The position numbers were made by a program, and so were the translations under genes. 64,000 nt of DNA, from the NCBI RefSeq assembly GCF_000189635.1, contig NW_002476254.1, forward strand, positions 186,001 through 250,000, in the 5' to 3' direction. The DNA is from Tetrahymena thermophila SB210 (lineage: Eukaryota > Ciliophora > Oligohymenophorea > Hymenostomatida > Tetrahymenidae). The notes under the pieces were generated by a model that was given only the letters and a program-made list of their open reading frames with translations, ran no database searches and was not told the origin of the DNA. The stretch's first letter is position 1. Each line of letters starts with the position of its first letter. Below, piece by piece: positions 37,590 to 49,697 of the stretch.

Positions 37590-39907
37590 TCAAAACATAT
37601 TTAAGGCTCTATTTTTTACAGGGGTCTTTTTTTCTCTTAAACTTAAAAAAATTGGCTCTTCAAGAAAAGAAAATGTTTCTTTTACTATTTCTTTACGATA
37701 ATTCCTCATCCTAAATTGAAGATACGTTATAACTTTAAGTGCTTTTTTCTTAACTTCAAAGAAGTTAATTAACTTTTAGTCAAAGTTATGTAACTTTAGA
37801 GATATCAAGTTAGGGTTATTTTCTAAGATAGTTTTGCATTTCTATAACTCTTACAGCTAATTATTTAAATTTAAGAATGAAAGCCCTTTATGAGCAGGCT
37901 TGGCATCTATATCTAGAATCTTTAGATTAGGATTTTAATGTACTTGCAAAATATTGTGGATTTCTTTGTAATATTCACATCTATTAACATATTTTTAATA
38001 TAATATAAATATCAAAAATGCAAAAATGTTTAATTTACTCTATATTTTAACCTATAATAAACATTTAAATTTCTTTATTGTTAGCAAAGAAGTCATTTAT
38101 TTGTTCTAATGTGTCTTAAGAGATATAAGGTGGGTTATTAATGCAACTAAAATTTAGCTTAAGTTTCTTTAAAATTTAATTATGAGATATCGCAGTCAAG
38201 TAATCCTTTATCTTTTATCTATTTATATCATGCATACTTAGATTCAAATTGATATCCTCAAGCCAATGATTTTCTGATATTAATTTTAATAATTCTTTAT
38301 GCATTTATGGCTTTAAGAAAGTAATATCTAATTTTAACTTCCTTAATGATGTTAATTTCAATGTTTCTAACATCTTTCTAGTATATTACTCCTAATATGA
38401 TCCACTTTCTTGCAAAATTTCAAAATTTTCTAGCTTTTACTAATATTCATTTAAGACTTCTGTTAAAGAACCATCCTCAAACGGCTAAAAACTATAATAT
38501 AATATTTGATTTTAGATTATAAAAAGAATATATATTTAAAGAAATAATATTGTTTCCTAAATTAATACCCTAATTCCTCAATTAGGCTATTAATGTTAAA
38601 ATTTTATATTATGGTAATCAGTTTTTAAAGTAAGCCTCATTAGAGTACATACAATATTAAACGAATTAAGGAGCGAGAAATTGAGCAATTAAGATATTTT
38701 ATGATAATAATAATCAATAATTAGTTTTATTTTGAGAATTGAGTTTTAATATAATTGCTGAAGTAATTTAAAAAAATTTGTTTGTAGAGAATTTATTATA
38801 TAGTAAAATCCTCTATTACAAAATCTATCTAATTAAAATTTTAGTTATAAAAATTAGTTACTGTTTTAAATTGATTCTAAAACTTTTGAGTTTCTTATTA
38901 TTTTTCAGTAAAGAAATAACCTATTCTTTCTGATGAGCTTTGACAGAAAGATCTATATTTTTTGATAAAAAAATTAAATAGGTTTTTAAAAAATTTGATA
39001 CTAAATGAATGCTTATTTATTTATTTTAAACAAATTAATATTTACCTATTGTCAAATCAATTTATGGCATAGCCTAAAGAAATTCTGAGCTTGCTGTATC
39101 TATAATATGTTAAACTTCATTCCATTATTTTGAGGCTAACTCTTTAATTTCAATTTTATCCGATTCATCTACATAACTTCCTTCCTAAATTTACTTGTTT
39201 AGAAAAGAGAAATCTTATTTTGAAGTTAATAAAATTCTAGCCTAATTCTTCAAGAGCTCTGCTGAACCATTTAAACTCTTCAAATTCATTATCATTCCTT
39301 CCTATCTTAGCTAATCTCCAAATATTTTATTGGTATTTATGCTTTACTCATTAAAGTAGGCTAAAAACTGCTTTGCATGAAGCTAAAATTGATAACTTTT
39401 ATTAATATCTTTAAAACTGCAGTAAAATGATGATTTTTCAATATATTAATCTAAGAACTACTGTGTATCATCATATGAAAAATTATTTCTTTTTATATTT
39501 GATAAAACTCCTTCAACTGCTTCAATTTCATCTTCAAATAATCTAAACTCAGCTTTAAATGATTAAATAGAGTTTTTAAGCAGGTCTCTTGCCTATGAAA
39601 TATTATTTATTGCCCTATTAAAATCTTTATCTATATTTTCATAAGATTCAATAAGTTTTTATATTTAATTATCTAATCCATGAAAGTATTTCTCTCTCTC
39701 ATTATTGTATACTTCAAAAAACTTTGAGAGAGATAGTAGACTATGATTAACATGTCTTTCTTCTTAGCACTTTATGCAGCATAGCTCATACCTTTTTTAA
39801 CAAATTTTTTCCATGCAAATACAAAGAAAAGTTTCCTCTTGGTGATATTTGCAAGTAATGCTACAATTAAATGAAGGTTTTACTGATGCTGTCTCCATAA
39901 TTTCCAT
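37590..39907 (-). CDS. B-box-like zinc finger, coiled-coil and LRR protein
   Basis: Five exons (39046-39907, 38862-38952, 38653-38824, 38039-38484, 37590-37980) give 653 residues. Residues 15-55 hold a Cys/His cluster spaced like a divergent B-box: C15, C19, H22, C29, C31, C36, C43, C44, C47, H52, H55. Residues about 60-290 are helical and Gln/Glu-rich, like the coiled coil that follows B-boxes in TRIM proteins. The C-terminal half has leucine-rich repeat strands (LRKLKLDITFL, LEDINLNLSMHD, LKKLKLNFS, LKILDIDAK, LISLKLHNF). There is no RING before the B-box, so ubiquitin-ligase activity is not supported. The second intron is only 37 nt, the third 168 nt. The start is 395 bp from the divergent phosphatase gene. 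Confidence 0.75.
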
Positions 39908-40302
39908 AAATTACTTTACTTTTTTTTTTAATTTTTGTTAATTTAAATTTTTCACAAAATTTTTGCGAAATTTACAATTTTTGATATTATTTTTTGATTT
40001 ATTTGATGAAGCAATTTTTAACAAAAATACAAAACATTAGTGTTGATTGATTGATTGCTTGAAATTATTCTATTATATGTAATTAAATGTTTAAAAAGAT
40101 AACTCTTAAATTTAATTTGATATTCTGTTTTTTTATAAAATAATTTATTTTTATTTAAAAATCTAAATTAAATTAAATTTAATTATGTTATTTTTTATTA
40201 TTTCAAGTTTAATGTGATACGCATTTAAAATTATTACAGATGTTTAAATAATAATAATAATTATTTTTATTAATTTGATTTATTTTAAGTTTTTTAGTTG
40301 GA
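39908..40302. promoter_or_regulatory. Compact divergent promoter region
   Basis: Only 395 bp separate the start codons of the zinc-finger/LRR gene (minus) and the dual-specificity phosphatase gene (plus), so both 5' UTRs and promoters fit here. It is the shortest divergent gap in the window. The DNA is AT-rich with T-tracts on both strands; no specific factor site can be named. Confidence 0.45.
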
Positions 40303-41049
40303 ATGAGTAGCAGTAATTAGTAGATAGATGTTAAATCTCCTGCTAACTCAAATAGGGCCAAGGAAAAGGAAAATTAGGACAACTAAGACAAATAAAAAGT
40401 ATTAAATAAGAAGCTTGATATGATATTTTAGCAAGTTAAGATATTATATGCTCTTTAATATACTAAAACTGATAAGTATCCTAATTAGATTATCCCAAAC
40501 TTGTATTTAGGATCTGTAGGAGCGGCACTAAGTAAAGATGTGCTAGTTGAATTAAATATTAAATATGTATTAACAGCAATGGAAGAATTTAAGCATCCCT
40601 TTTAAGATATCATAACAGAATATAAAATAATCAGGATTAAAGACTCTAAAAATGAAAATATTATTAATTATTTTGAAGAATCTAATGAATTTATGCATAA
40701 AGCTATATCAAGCAATTAAAATGTTTTAGTCCATTGTTTTGCTGGTGTTTCAAGATCTACTTCACTTGTCTTAGCTTACTTAATGAAATACCAAAATAAA
40801 ACATTAGATGAAGCTTTAAATATTACAAAATAAGCAAGACCAGTAATTTAGCCAAATTAAAACTTTCTTGCTTAGCTTAAAAAGTATGAAGAATTATTAA
40901 AAAAAGAAAATACAGAATAGCAGCCTGAAGACTAAAAGGAAAAAGATCAAAATGTTAATGAAAATTAGTAGCAATAACAAAATGATTTAGTTGAATAATA
41001 AGTTGAAGAAAATAAATAAGAAACTGAATAGGAAAATAAATAAAATTGA
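40303..41049 (+). CDS. Dual-specificity protein phosphatase
   Basis: A single exon, 248 residues. The catalytic signature HCFAGVSRS is at 144-152 with nucleophile C145 and R151. Upstream motifs fit the DUSP fold: IIPNLYLGSVGAAL (about 63-76), IKYVLTAMEEF, and the general-acid Asp is probably in IRIKDSKNENI. After the P-loop comes LVLAYLMKY and ARPVIQPNQNFLAQL, typical of DUSPs (A-R-P-x-I-x-P-N-x-x-F-x-x-Q-L). A short Asn/Gln/Lys-rich leader and a Gln/Glu-rich acidic tail (about 210-248) look disordered. It should remove phosphate from Tyr and Ser/Thr, possibly on MAP kinases, but no kinase-interaction motif is evident. No signal or membrane segment. Confidence 0.95.
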
Positions 41050-41570
41050 TATTAACTCGATCGATATATTTAAAATTTCAATTATTGTGTATGAGTTAAA
41101 ATATGTTTGTATTTGTGTATAATATTCAAAATATTCTTTGATTTTTACAATATTTAGTTTAAATTTTATCATATACTTAATCTTATTATAAGCATTTATG
41201 CTTAAGATTTCTATGAAAATAAATATTTTCAATTTAAGTAAGAAGTATACATTGATCAACAAATGTATTGTCTTAAATAATAAGAACTTTCTGTTCAAAA
41301 AAATTTCTTATCAGATTATATGCATCTCTGTCATATATTTAAAAATTTATAAGCTTTACTTTTTTTATTTTTGCAATTATTTGGTTGAGATAGTATTATA
41401 TCATTCTTGATATTTTTGCATGTATCTATCACTAATCTATATCAAATTTGGTGATAAAAAAAAAAATATTCTAAGCAATCGTAATTCATTTTAATAAACA
41501 AACTTATTGAAATTCAAAAGCAAAAGAATTAAAAATAATAATTAAATTAGTAATAAAAGAAAAGTAATAA
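41050..41570. other. Intergenic gap
   Basis: A 521-bp AT-rich gap between two plus-strand genes, presumably containing the promoter of the RING-PX gene. Frames on either strand here are low-complexity and not credible. Confidence 0.55.
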
Positions 41571-43184
41571 ATGGGAGATATTTGTTACTCTTAATTTCCT
41601 TTATTGAAGGAAGAGTGGAAAAAGGAAGAGTGTTAGATTGAATTAGATTAAGGGATACCAACTCAATTATTTTATGACTCCTCTGAAGCTAAACAACTAT
41701 CTAAATAATATCAATGCGATATATGCACAGATATTTTATGGGAGCCTGATGAATGCTCTGTTTGTAAAAAGAATTACTGCAGGAAATGTATCAGATCATG
41801 TATTCAAGTATGTGAAAATTGTCCTAATTGTAGTTAGATATTTAAATCAAGCAAAACACATCCAATAGTCTATTCAACATTATGTAGCAGTAGGTTTAAA
41901 TGCCTATTTTCAAAGGACTATGGTTGTAAAGAAATAGTAGAATATGAAAAATTTTTAAAGCATGCAAACAATTGTTTGTATCGTAAATAAAATAGGTTCG
42001 ATATAAAGCAAATAGAAATACAGAATTATAAAATTGTATAAGAAAAATATCAAAAGTAGTATATCAGATATCAAATCCAGATCACTTATTATTGCAATGA
42101 ATCTTATATCATTTCTAAAAGGTACAGTGAATTCGCATAATTGCATTAAGATCTATATTCTGATCAGGAAATTTTGGGTAAGATCATACCCCATTTGCCA
42201 GATAAAATGTTTGACTTTTACAGTCTAGTTGGCTATTCCCCAAGAAATGAATAGGATATAATCTATAGAAAAATATTACTAGAATCTTATCTGAATCTCC
42301 TCAATTAAAATCCACATTTTAGTAAAAGAGATTGTTTTAAATAGTTTCTTTCTAAAGAAGGTCAAAGCAATGAAGAGTTGTAGATAGGGAGTGAGTCAAA
42401 AATAAATAAATTTATTGAAAATATTAAAGATGTAATTAAAAAAAATAAAGATACTACACTGTAGCTTTTAGAATAGTAAATGAATACCTTAACTATAAGA
42501 GATATCAATTTAGATTCTAAAAATTTAGAAGAAAATGAATAGGAGTGTAAATAGTTTGAAAAAAGTGTTTAAGAAATATTTTAATTGCTAGCTAAAACTA
42601 TTTGCTAATGTAATGATGCAATTAGCTAAATTGCTGAGAAGAGTAATAAAAGTGATGATTAAGAGAAAGATGCAATCTAAAATAAAAAAAGGTCTATGAT
42701 GGACACTTCTGAATAGATTTAAGCAGACTTTAATGACATTATATAGGAAGAAGTAAAAGTAATATAGGAGTATAATACTAAAGTGTATAAGTTAATTATG
42801 AAAATAGGGCTATGTCTTTGCAGGCTTAAAGGATTTTAGGATGCCTTGGTTAAATTAAAAGAATATATATAAAAATATATTTCAGTTTTAAAGTAAAAAT
42901 TTTAGTGCTCTGAAGAAAAATAAAAGGAATTACTAGATAACTAAATAAATGAATTAAAGTAAATAATTGAAATATCTTAAAAAAACTTAGATGAAGACTC
43001 CAACATCCTAAAATAAGATATTATATCTAGTATTCCTGACCTAGTTAGTGAGTACCATTCACTAAATTAAAGCTATTTCGTACCTTCAATATAAGTATAT
43101 GAAGATATCAACAATAAAAATCAACCAAATAACGATAAGCTATTTTACTAAATATAAAACCTTATCTTTAACAACAATAATTGA
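41571..43184 (+). CDS. RING + TRAF-type zinc finger + PX domain protein
   Basis: A single exon of 537 residues. The RING-like finger spans about 49-85 (CDIC, CSVC, CRKC, CPNC pairs; Cys replaces the usual His). A TRAF-type finger follows (CSSRFKCLF to HANNC, about 98-130). Residues about 140-260 match a phosphoinositide-binding PX domain: YQIQITYYCNESYIISKRY, with the conserved RYSEF at 184-188, then LGKIIPHLPDK and LLESYLNLLNQNPHF. The last 260 residues are helical and Glu/Lys/Gln-rich and could be a BAR-like coiled coil as in sorting nexins. Such a protein would be a ubiquitin ligase or adaptor on endosomal membranes (inference). Continuous frame and three domains in order make the structure firm. 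Confidence 0.85.
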
Positions 43185-44227
43185 AATAATCAAAAGTTTC
43201 TCAAAAAATGATTATTTGCTAATTAATTTTACAGATGTTAAATTTATTTTGATATTATAAAAATATAAATTAAAATTTATTTTTAATTTATAAAATTAAC
43301 TATTTAATTTTTAAAATTGCATATTTTTAATAAACTTTAAAATTAAAACTGATAAAATAAAAATAATTTTTTCAATTTAATCATTCATTTTTTGTAAAAA
43401 TCTTGAAAATTAACTTTAAATTGAACAGTGAGTTTTTAAATTTAAGAATATTAAATAAAAATATTTTTTAATATTAATTTTGCACATTAAAATTATTTTT
43501 ATATTATTCATTAAAATAAGATGTGTAAAAAGCATGAAAAACAATAAATTTGTTAAAATTTAAAAAATTAACAAACAAAAAAAACATATATAATTCCTTT
43601 AAAAAAATTAATTTTCCTAATATCACAAAATGATTTCTTTAACATTAAAAACCTTAATTTTCTTAATAAATTATTAAGAAATAAAATTGTAGAAGATGGA
43701 CTTTCATTTATATTAACTGATGATGAAATGAAGAATTTTTTTTGTTTAAATTAACAAAGATTTGTAATTTTTTGCTCAACTAATTAGCTATTGATATTAG
43801 GCTATAATATGAATATATAAAAATTATCTGCTATTTTAACTTTGTTACCTTTAAACAACTGAGGTAATTCCTTTTTCTATTTTTTTTTTCTTTTAGAAAA
43901 TCAATACTTTGCTTTAGATCTTCATTTTGCTAAAGAATCAATGAATGAATATAAACAAATATAAAACAATATTTACAAAATAAAGTTTTTTCTTGCTTTA
44001 AAAATTTCTTCCTTATAAATAAATAAGGAAATGGTTAGACTCTTTTTGGTTTTTTGTTTGTTTGCTTTTTTCATTTGAAAATGAATAAAGAAAATTTTAA
44101 TAAATTTAATCATCAATAAGAAGTAGGTTGATTGACTAAATGATTTAAGTATACATTCAATATAATTAAGTAAAGAAACAAAAGAAAAGAAATTAAAATA
44201 TAAAAAAATAGCTTTATTAATAATAAA
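43185..44227. other. Intergenic spacer (1.0 kb)
   Basis: An AT-rich stretch with poly-A and poly-T runs between two plus-strand genes. It includes the promoter of the aspartic protease gene. No RNA gene or repeat is recognised. Confidence 0.6.
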
Positions 44228-45846
44228 ATGTTGAAAATAAATAACTTAATATATTTATCTTTGGTAGTACTTCCATTGCTTGCTTATGGGCAGAATTCTG
44301 AGAGTAATTAAAATGAGAAGATATTCGAAATTTAACTCCACCATGATAGTAAAATAATTACTTATTTCGATCGTTATTTTAAAGAGAGTTTGCATCATTA
44401 ACCAAAATGGCGAATTGATATATTTAAATGAGCAGTTAGTATATTTTTGTAATTAGGCTTAAACAAAATATCAAAATAGTTTAAAAGATAATAATAATTT
44501 AATTAATCTATCTTCATTTTTGTGTATTAATTGACTGAAAATATTATCTCATTAAAGATGAAAGAAATGTTTGAATTTTATTTTTATTTTTTAAAAAAGG
44601 TATTGAAAATTTATTTTATGTTCATACTAGTATGGGTAAGGAGGTATAAGAATCAAATTTTAAGTTCTTAGTTGATACTGGCTCAAAAAAAACCTGGGTT
44701 TAAAATGAAAAATGTAAAAAATGCGTTGAAAGAAATAATAAAAAAATAACCAGAAAATGTGAGGAAGACATTTGCAAAAATAAAGATATACTTGATGAAA
44801 TTAAATATGGAACTGGTTAAGTCACTTATTATGACACCTATGATTATTTAGTACTTGATGATTTATAAAATACTGGGACTCTTACTCTTAAAGTAGATAT
44901 GGGTCATGTTGTAGATATTAGTGATGATTTGTTAGAAATGACATATAATGGATTAATAGGATTAGAATATGAATAATATGAAAATTATATAAATCCCTTT
45001 GTTTATCAATTTAAGTAATAAAATAAAATTGACAATGATTAAGTTTTCTCAATAAATTTTCGTAAACATGATGCTTCTTTAATTCTTGGAGGAATTAAAT
45101 AAAGTCTAATTCCATAAAATAAAACTGATATTCAATATATATCAATAGATACAGACTTAAAAAAATGGTAAATTTAACTTTAAGATTTTAAAGTAGGAAA
45201 TTATTCGATTCTAAATGAAAATCAAAGATTAAATTCAAAAATTCCAGCAATTCTTGAAGAAATAGAATAAAAGAATATTATTGAGAAAGAAGATTAGTTT
45301 AAGGCAAATATTGACTCTGGTACTAACTATATAGTTCTTGATCAGAATTTAAATGAGAAAGTTAGGGATGTCTTAATAAACAATTATAATTTTTAGTGCA
45401 AGCTTGAATGTGGAATTTAATCGAAATTTTGCCAACTAAAATGTAAAAATCCAGATGGAAGAGTAGATAATTTCCCACCTTTGAGCTTTACATTTATTGA
45501 CCAGAATAATTAAGAGTTAGTTATTTCTATACCTCCTAAATAATATGTTGAAGAGAAAATAGTTAAGAATCACCAAAATTTAATGTTAATTAATTTTTTA
45601 ACTTAAAATAATACTAAAGAAGGCGATAAAAATAATATTCCTAATGAACTCATTTTAGGGTACCCATTCCTTTAAAACTAATACGTTATATTTGATATAA
45701 ATCACAACTAAATCGGGTTTGTTTAATTAGACCCTTTAGATTATCAAATATGCTAAACCAAAGTAATTTTATATATCTTAATTGGCTTCATGATTATGTC
45801 TATTGGATATTCAGCAGCCAAAAGTATCATCAAAAAGATATTTTGA
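44228..45846 (+). CDS. Membrane-anchored pepsin-family aspartic protease
   Basis: Two exons (44228-44387, 44600-45846) give 468 residues. An N-terminal signal peptide (NLIYLSLVVLPLLAYG) is followed by a short propeptide-like part. Both catalytic signatures are present: DTGS at 79-82 (FKFLVDTGSKKTW) and DSGT at 292-295 (ANIDSGTNYIVLD). The flap region contains YGTGQVTYYD, and several Cys pairs suggest an extracytosolic fold. A C-terminal transmembrane helix (VILYILIGFMIMSIGYSAA) ends in a short basic tail, so the enzyme is probably type I, lumenal in the secretory or digestive pathway. The splice donor is the weak point: an in-frame TGA at 44429 forces an earlier donor; 44388 (GTTTGC) keeps frame, but 44347 (GTAAAA) is possible. 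Confidence 0.88.
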
Positions 45847-47185
45847 AAATATAAAAATAAGTATAGTTATACTTAACATTATAATAAACAAATACAAAAC
45901 CCTTATGCAGTAGTTAGTTAGAATTTTTGCTAGCTATTTTTTCATAATTACTAAAAATATAAATAAATATTCATAATAACCAACTAAAAAATATTAAATA
46001 AAAATTATTTCATTTCTAATAATTTAAACAAAATAAAAATTAAAAATCAACAACTAACTTATTTCATCCAAATTTAATTATCATATAAATAAATGAATGA
46101 AAAAAGCTTTAATGTTCAAAATTATATATTTGAGCTTAGCAAATTATTATTTCTCCATCAAAGTTATTTTTAAAGGTATTTATTTTCTTATTAATTTGAT
46201 TAATAACAATAAATTTTTCTTTCCTTTATTACCCATAAAACTTTAAGTAAATAAATAAATAAAAAATTCATTAAAAAAAATTGCTTATCTATTTTATTAA
46301 TTATATATATTCCACACTTTGTATTTCTTTTGCATTTATTGAAAATTAAAAATTTACTTTCAGATTAATTTCTTATTTTCTTCAAAGTTATTTTGTTTCA
46401 TAATTAATTAAAAGAGGAAAAAAATTAATTAAGAGTTTTTAAAAAAGAAAATTCCAAATAAATAAAATTGCTTGGTGCATGCTTAAAATAAATGCACTAG
46501 TTTCTCGACAAATTTATAAAATGATTTAATCGCAGTTTTTCGTGGATAAGTTTTTTAAACAAGCTTAATGGTAGTGTAGAAATTAGAAAGCCCCATAGCG
46601 ATTAGATTAATAATGTTAAATTTGACTGTAGAGAAATTCTTTGTCAATAAAAAAATCACAAAAAAGATGAAATTATCATCAAATTCTCTCTTAGATAAAA
46701 CAAATATATAAAAGTATTTTTTATAGGTACCTTGCTTAAGTCATCTGATCTCATGCAACTCTCACTCTCCTTGCTTTTGAAACATAGATAAAATTATTTT
46801 AAAATGAAAATAAAAATAAAAAAATATAAAAATAAATAATAAGAAAAAAATGAAAGATATTATTTAATAAAAGAATTAAACAAAAACAAATTAAATAAAA
46901 CTAAATTAAAGAATAAATAATAAATAAATAAATAATAAAGTAAATAAATAAATTGAAAAAGACAACATAAGCGCATATCTAAGGAAGATATGTAATTACA
47001 TAAATTAAATTAATATTAAAAAATAAATAAAATTTTTAAATTTTAAAAATAATCAAACTAACATTTTACTTTAAATTTTAAATAATTTAAATTTCCTAAA
47101 TATATAAAAAATAATTTGAAAAAAGTAAAAGTTACAAATGTTGCCATTCACACTCAGTATAAAAATACAAACAAACATATGCTAC
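45847..47185. other. Convergent intergenic region with two low-AT islands
   Basis: This is 1.3 kb between the protease and the acetyltransferase, whose 3' ends face each other. Two islands differ from the surrounding AT-rich DNA: about 46475-46650 (includes GCAGTTTTTCGTGGATAAG and AAAGCCCCATAGCGATTAG) and about 46725-46795 (includes CCTTGCTT twice). They could be small RNA genes, but neither strand matched a tRNA, spliceosomal RNA or telomerase RNA I could recall. Confidence 0.45.
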
Positions 47186-47965
47186 TCATTTTGATTTAGT
47201 AGAGTTAAATTATTTTACCATAAATGATACTTCTAAATTAAGAATATTATGAATAGAGTCGAAAGGAATTATTTATTTTATTTAAAACCCTAATTTCTCG
47301 TATAATTTAGTTGCTGCTTTATTAAATTTATATGTTGTCAAAAAAGCATACTCAAATCCCTTACTTTCAGCATATTAGATAAATCTCTCAGTTAAAGCTT
47401 TTCCTATACCTTTTCCAGCTGCCTTTGGAGAAACAGACATTCTTTTTAATTCACACACTTGAGTTTTATGTTTTTATTTTTAATTTTCATCTGATAAGAC
47501 TGTATCCCATAAGTTTAAATCGTCAAGTAATGAGGTACTTTCATCTAAAGCTGCTACTCCTAAAACATCGTCTTATTCCTCATCTATTGCAAGCCATAAT
47601 TTATTGTTTTTACTACCATAGTATTAATCAATATTTCTAAAATCATGAATAAAGACATTAAAGCAGTAGTAGTAAATTAGAATTTTTACTAATACAATAA
47701 CATAACCTTGTTGAAAGAATACTAACAAAATTAGTACAGTAAAAATTACAGCCATTATTTGATTTATTAGCAATTAAAGCAAAATATAGAGGAGCAAACC
47801 AAAAATAAAATAGCATATAAACATTTTCAAATATCCATATTTTTCAAATAACTAGCTCTAGTAAATTTAACCATCCGGAGTAGCAGTTCTTGTTATATTA
47901 TTTAAGTACAACTTTTTAAGCTAAAAATCATATTTTTTGTTGTATTCTATTATTTTAAACTTCAT
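47186..47965 (-). CDS. Membrane-bound GNAT N-acetyltransferase (NAT8-like)
   Basis: A single exon, 259 residues, TGA stop. A hydrophobic hairpin at about 48-100 (FICYFIFGLLLYILLQLLI, then VIFTVLILLVFFQQGYVIV) lies inside the N-terminal part of the acetyltransferase fold, the arrangement of NAT8/ER-membrane enzymes. GNAT motifs follow: KLWLAIDEEQDDVLGVAAL, then motif A with ELKRMSVSPKAAGKGIGKAL (acetyl-CoA pyrophosphate loop), and motif B with TTYKFNKAATKLYEKLGF. Substrates in animals are cysteine S-conjugates or ER protein lysines; the substrate here cannot be read. The ATG at 47965 is the first in frame after noncoding AT-rich DNA. Confidence 0.88.
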
Positions 47966-49697
47966 TTTATAAGATATTCTTTAATTAATACTTTTACAAA
48001 TTAATTTATTAAAATTATAAATAAATTAAAAAATAAATCAAATATTTGTCTGATTTGAAATATGAGCATATAAATATCATTTTAAATAGAAAATACCTGA
48101 TTTATGTTTTTTTTTATTTAGGATACTGGCATAATAATTATATATTTTTACTAGATTTTTAGAAACTTAGAAATTTTTTCTCCCTTAAATTTGCAAAGAG
48201 AAAAATATTTATTATAATAGTTTAATATAAATATAATATATATCATTCCTAGTTGATAGGTTTCAAGATAAAAATTGTGACATTTTAATATTATTCCTAA
48301 TAAATATAAATTGTAAAAAATGAATAGCTGTATTAAGAATTTAAATTTGAGGTTTAATACATTTATCTTAATTTTTTAATGATAATGTATTAATGAAGTT
48401 TATTTATTGATCATAGATCTTATATCTAAAATAAAAACCAAAGCTTGCTTTTTATAACAATTACAATCTGAAGTTTAATCTAATTATCTTATTTAATGTT
48501 GATTTAATTATTAACAATTAAGATCTAATATAAAATTAATAGATAATTTCTTATCATAGTTGCAATAAAGAGATTAAGTTTTTTAAAGGAAGTTTACATT
48601 TTTCAAAAACAATATTTGTTTGTATAAAAATTTATAAAGTTAATATTTAAAATAAAACAAAAATATTTTTAAATGAATGAATTTAGTGATTTAAAAATTA
48701 TTCTTTGTTTTTTTTAAAAAATGATTCCTAAAAATAATTAAAAAATATTTAACAGAATACATATTTTAAAATGGTTTTTGCTTTTTCGTTAAGTTGTTTC
48801 CTTTTCCCCCATCAAATATATTTGAAGTAAAAAATATATTTTTAAATAGTGAATTTATAATTTTATAGATTTATTTGTTTTGATTTTTATTTTTCAAAAT
48901 TAATGGTTAACAAGTTAATTTTTATTTGAATACTTATTTAGGAAATGATTCGAACAAGACTAAGTAAAAAAAAATTAAAACATGAACAAAAGCTAATTTG
49001 TAAATTTATAAAATATTAAGGAATTGTATTTATTGTAAAACAAATAAAAATATAATTCGCTTATTTATATATTGAGTGGTGATTCTTTATTTTAGTTTTT
49101 TATTTTAATAGCTAAAAAGCCTTATTAAACTTAATATCATTCATCATTTCCAACAATTAATTTATTATTAACTTTTACTAATTTGGCATATAAAAGATAA
49201 TAATAAATTGTGTTAAATATTCAATAATAACAGATATATTATGATAAAAGGTTAAAAAGATAGTAACTTTTACTCTTTAAATTAAAGGGCGAATATTTCT
49301 AACCAAACGTAAATTGCATAAAGCTTTTTAAATAATAATTTTATTTGCTTAGTCCTTTATTGACAAATTCTTAAAGGCATATTAATATATATTTAGGCGC
49401 TAGACTATCATAAAAAGTAGTTAAGAGAGGAATAGAAATAGGAATTCAAGGACTGAGAGCAATCACATGAGATAGTAAAATTCAATATAGCAAATTTAAG
49501 ATTGGAAAAGTAAATTATTTTTTTTAGTTCTAATTGTTACCAAATAAAATTAATCTATTAATAGACCATCCAATAGGCCGTCTTTATATTGGTAAAGCAT
49601 TTATACTATTTGCTTTATAAGAGATTACTAAATTTGATATAAAAATATGAATTAGCAATTTTAATCAATTCTTTTTGTAAATAAATAAATAGAAGGA
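47966..49697. other. Divergent intergenic region (1.7 kb)
   Basis: The region lies between the acetyltransferase start (minus) and the TTLL start (plus). Most is featureless AT-rich DNA. Two stretches, about 49395-49520 and about 49555-49620, have more G/C (for example AATAGGCCGTC) and could be 5' UTR or promoter of the TTLL gene. No coding frame is supported. Confidence 0.5.

Noticed and set aside
44429-44431. In-frame TGA in the aspartic protease as sign of a pseudogene
   Set aside because: It falls in a region best read as intron; both catalytic motifs, signal peptide and tail are intact, so the gene looks functional.
46475-46800. Known small RNA (tRNA, U1-U6, telomerase RNA)
   Set aside because: Diagnostic motifs of these classes were looked for and not found; kept only as an unassigned island.
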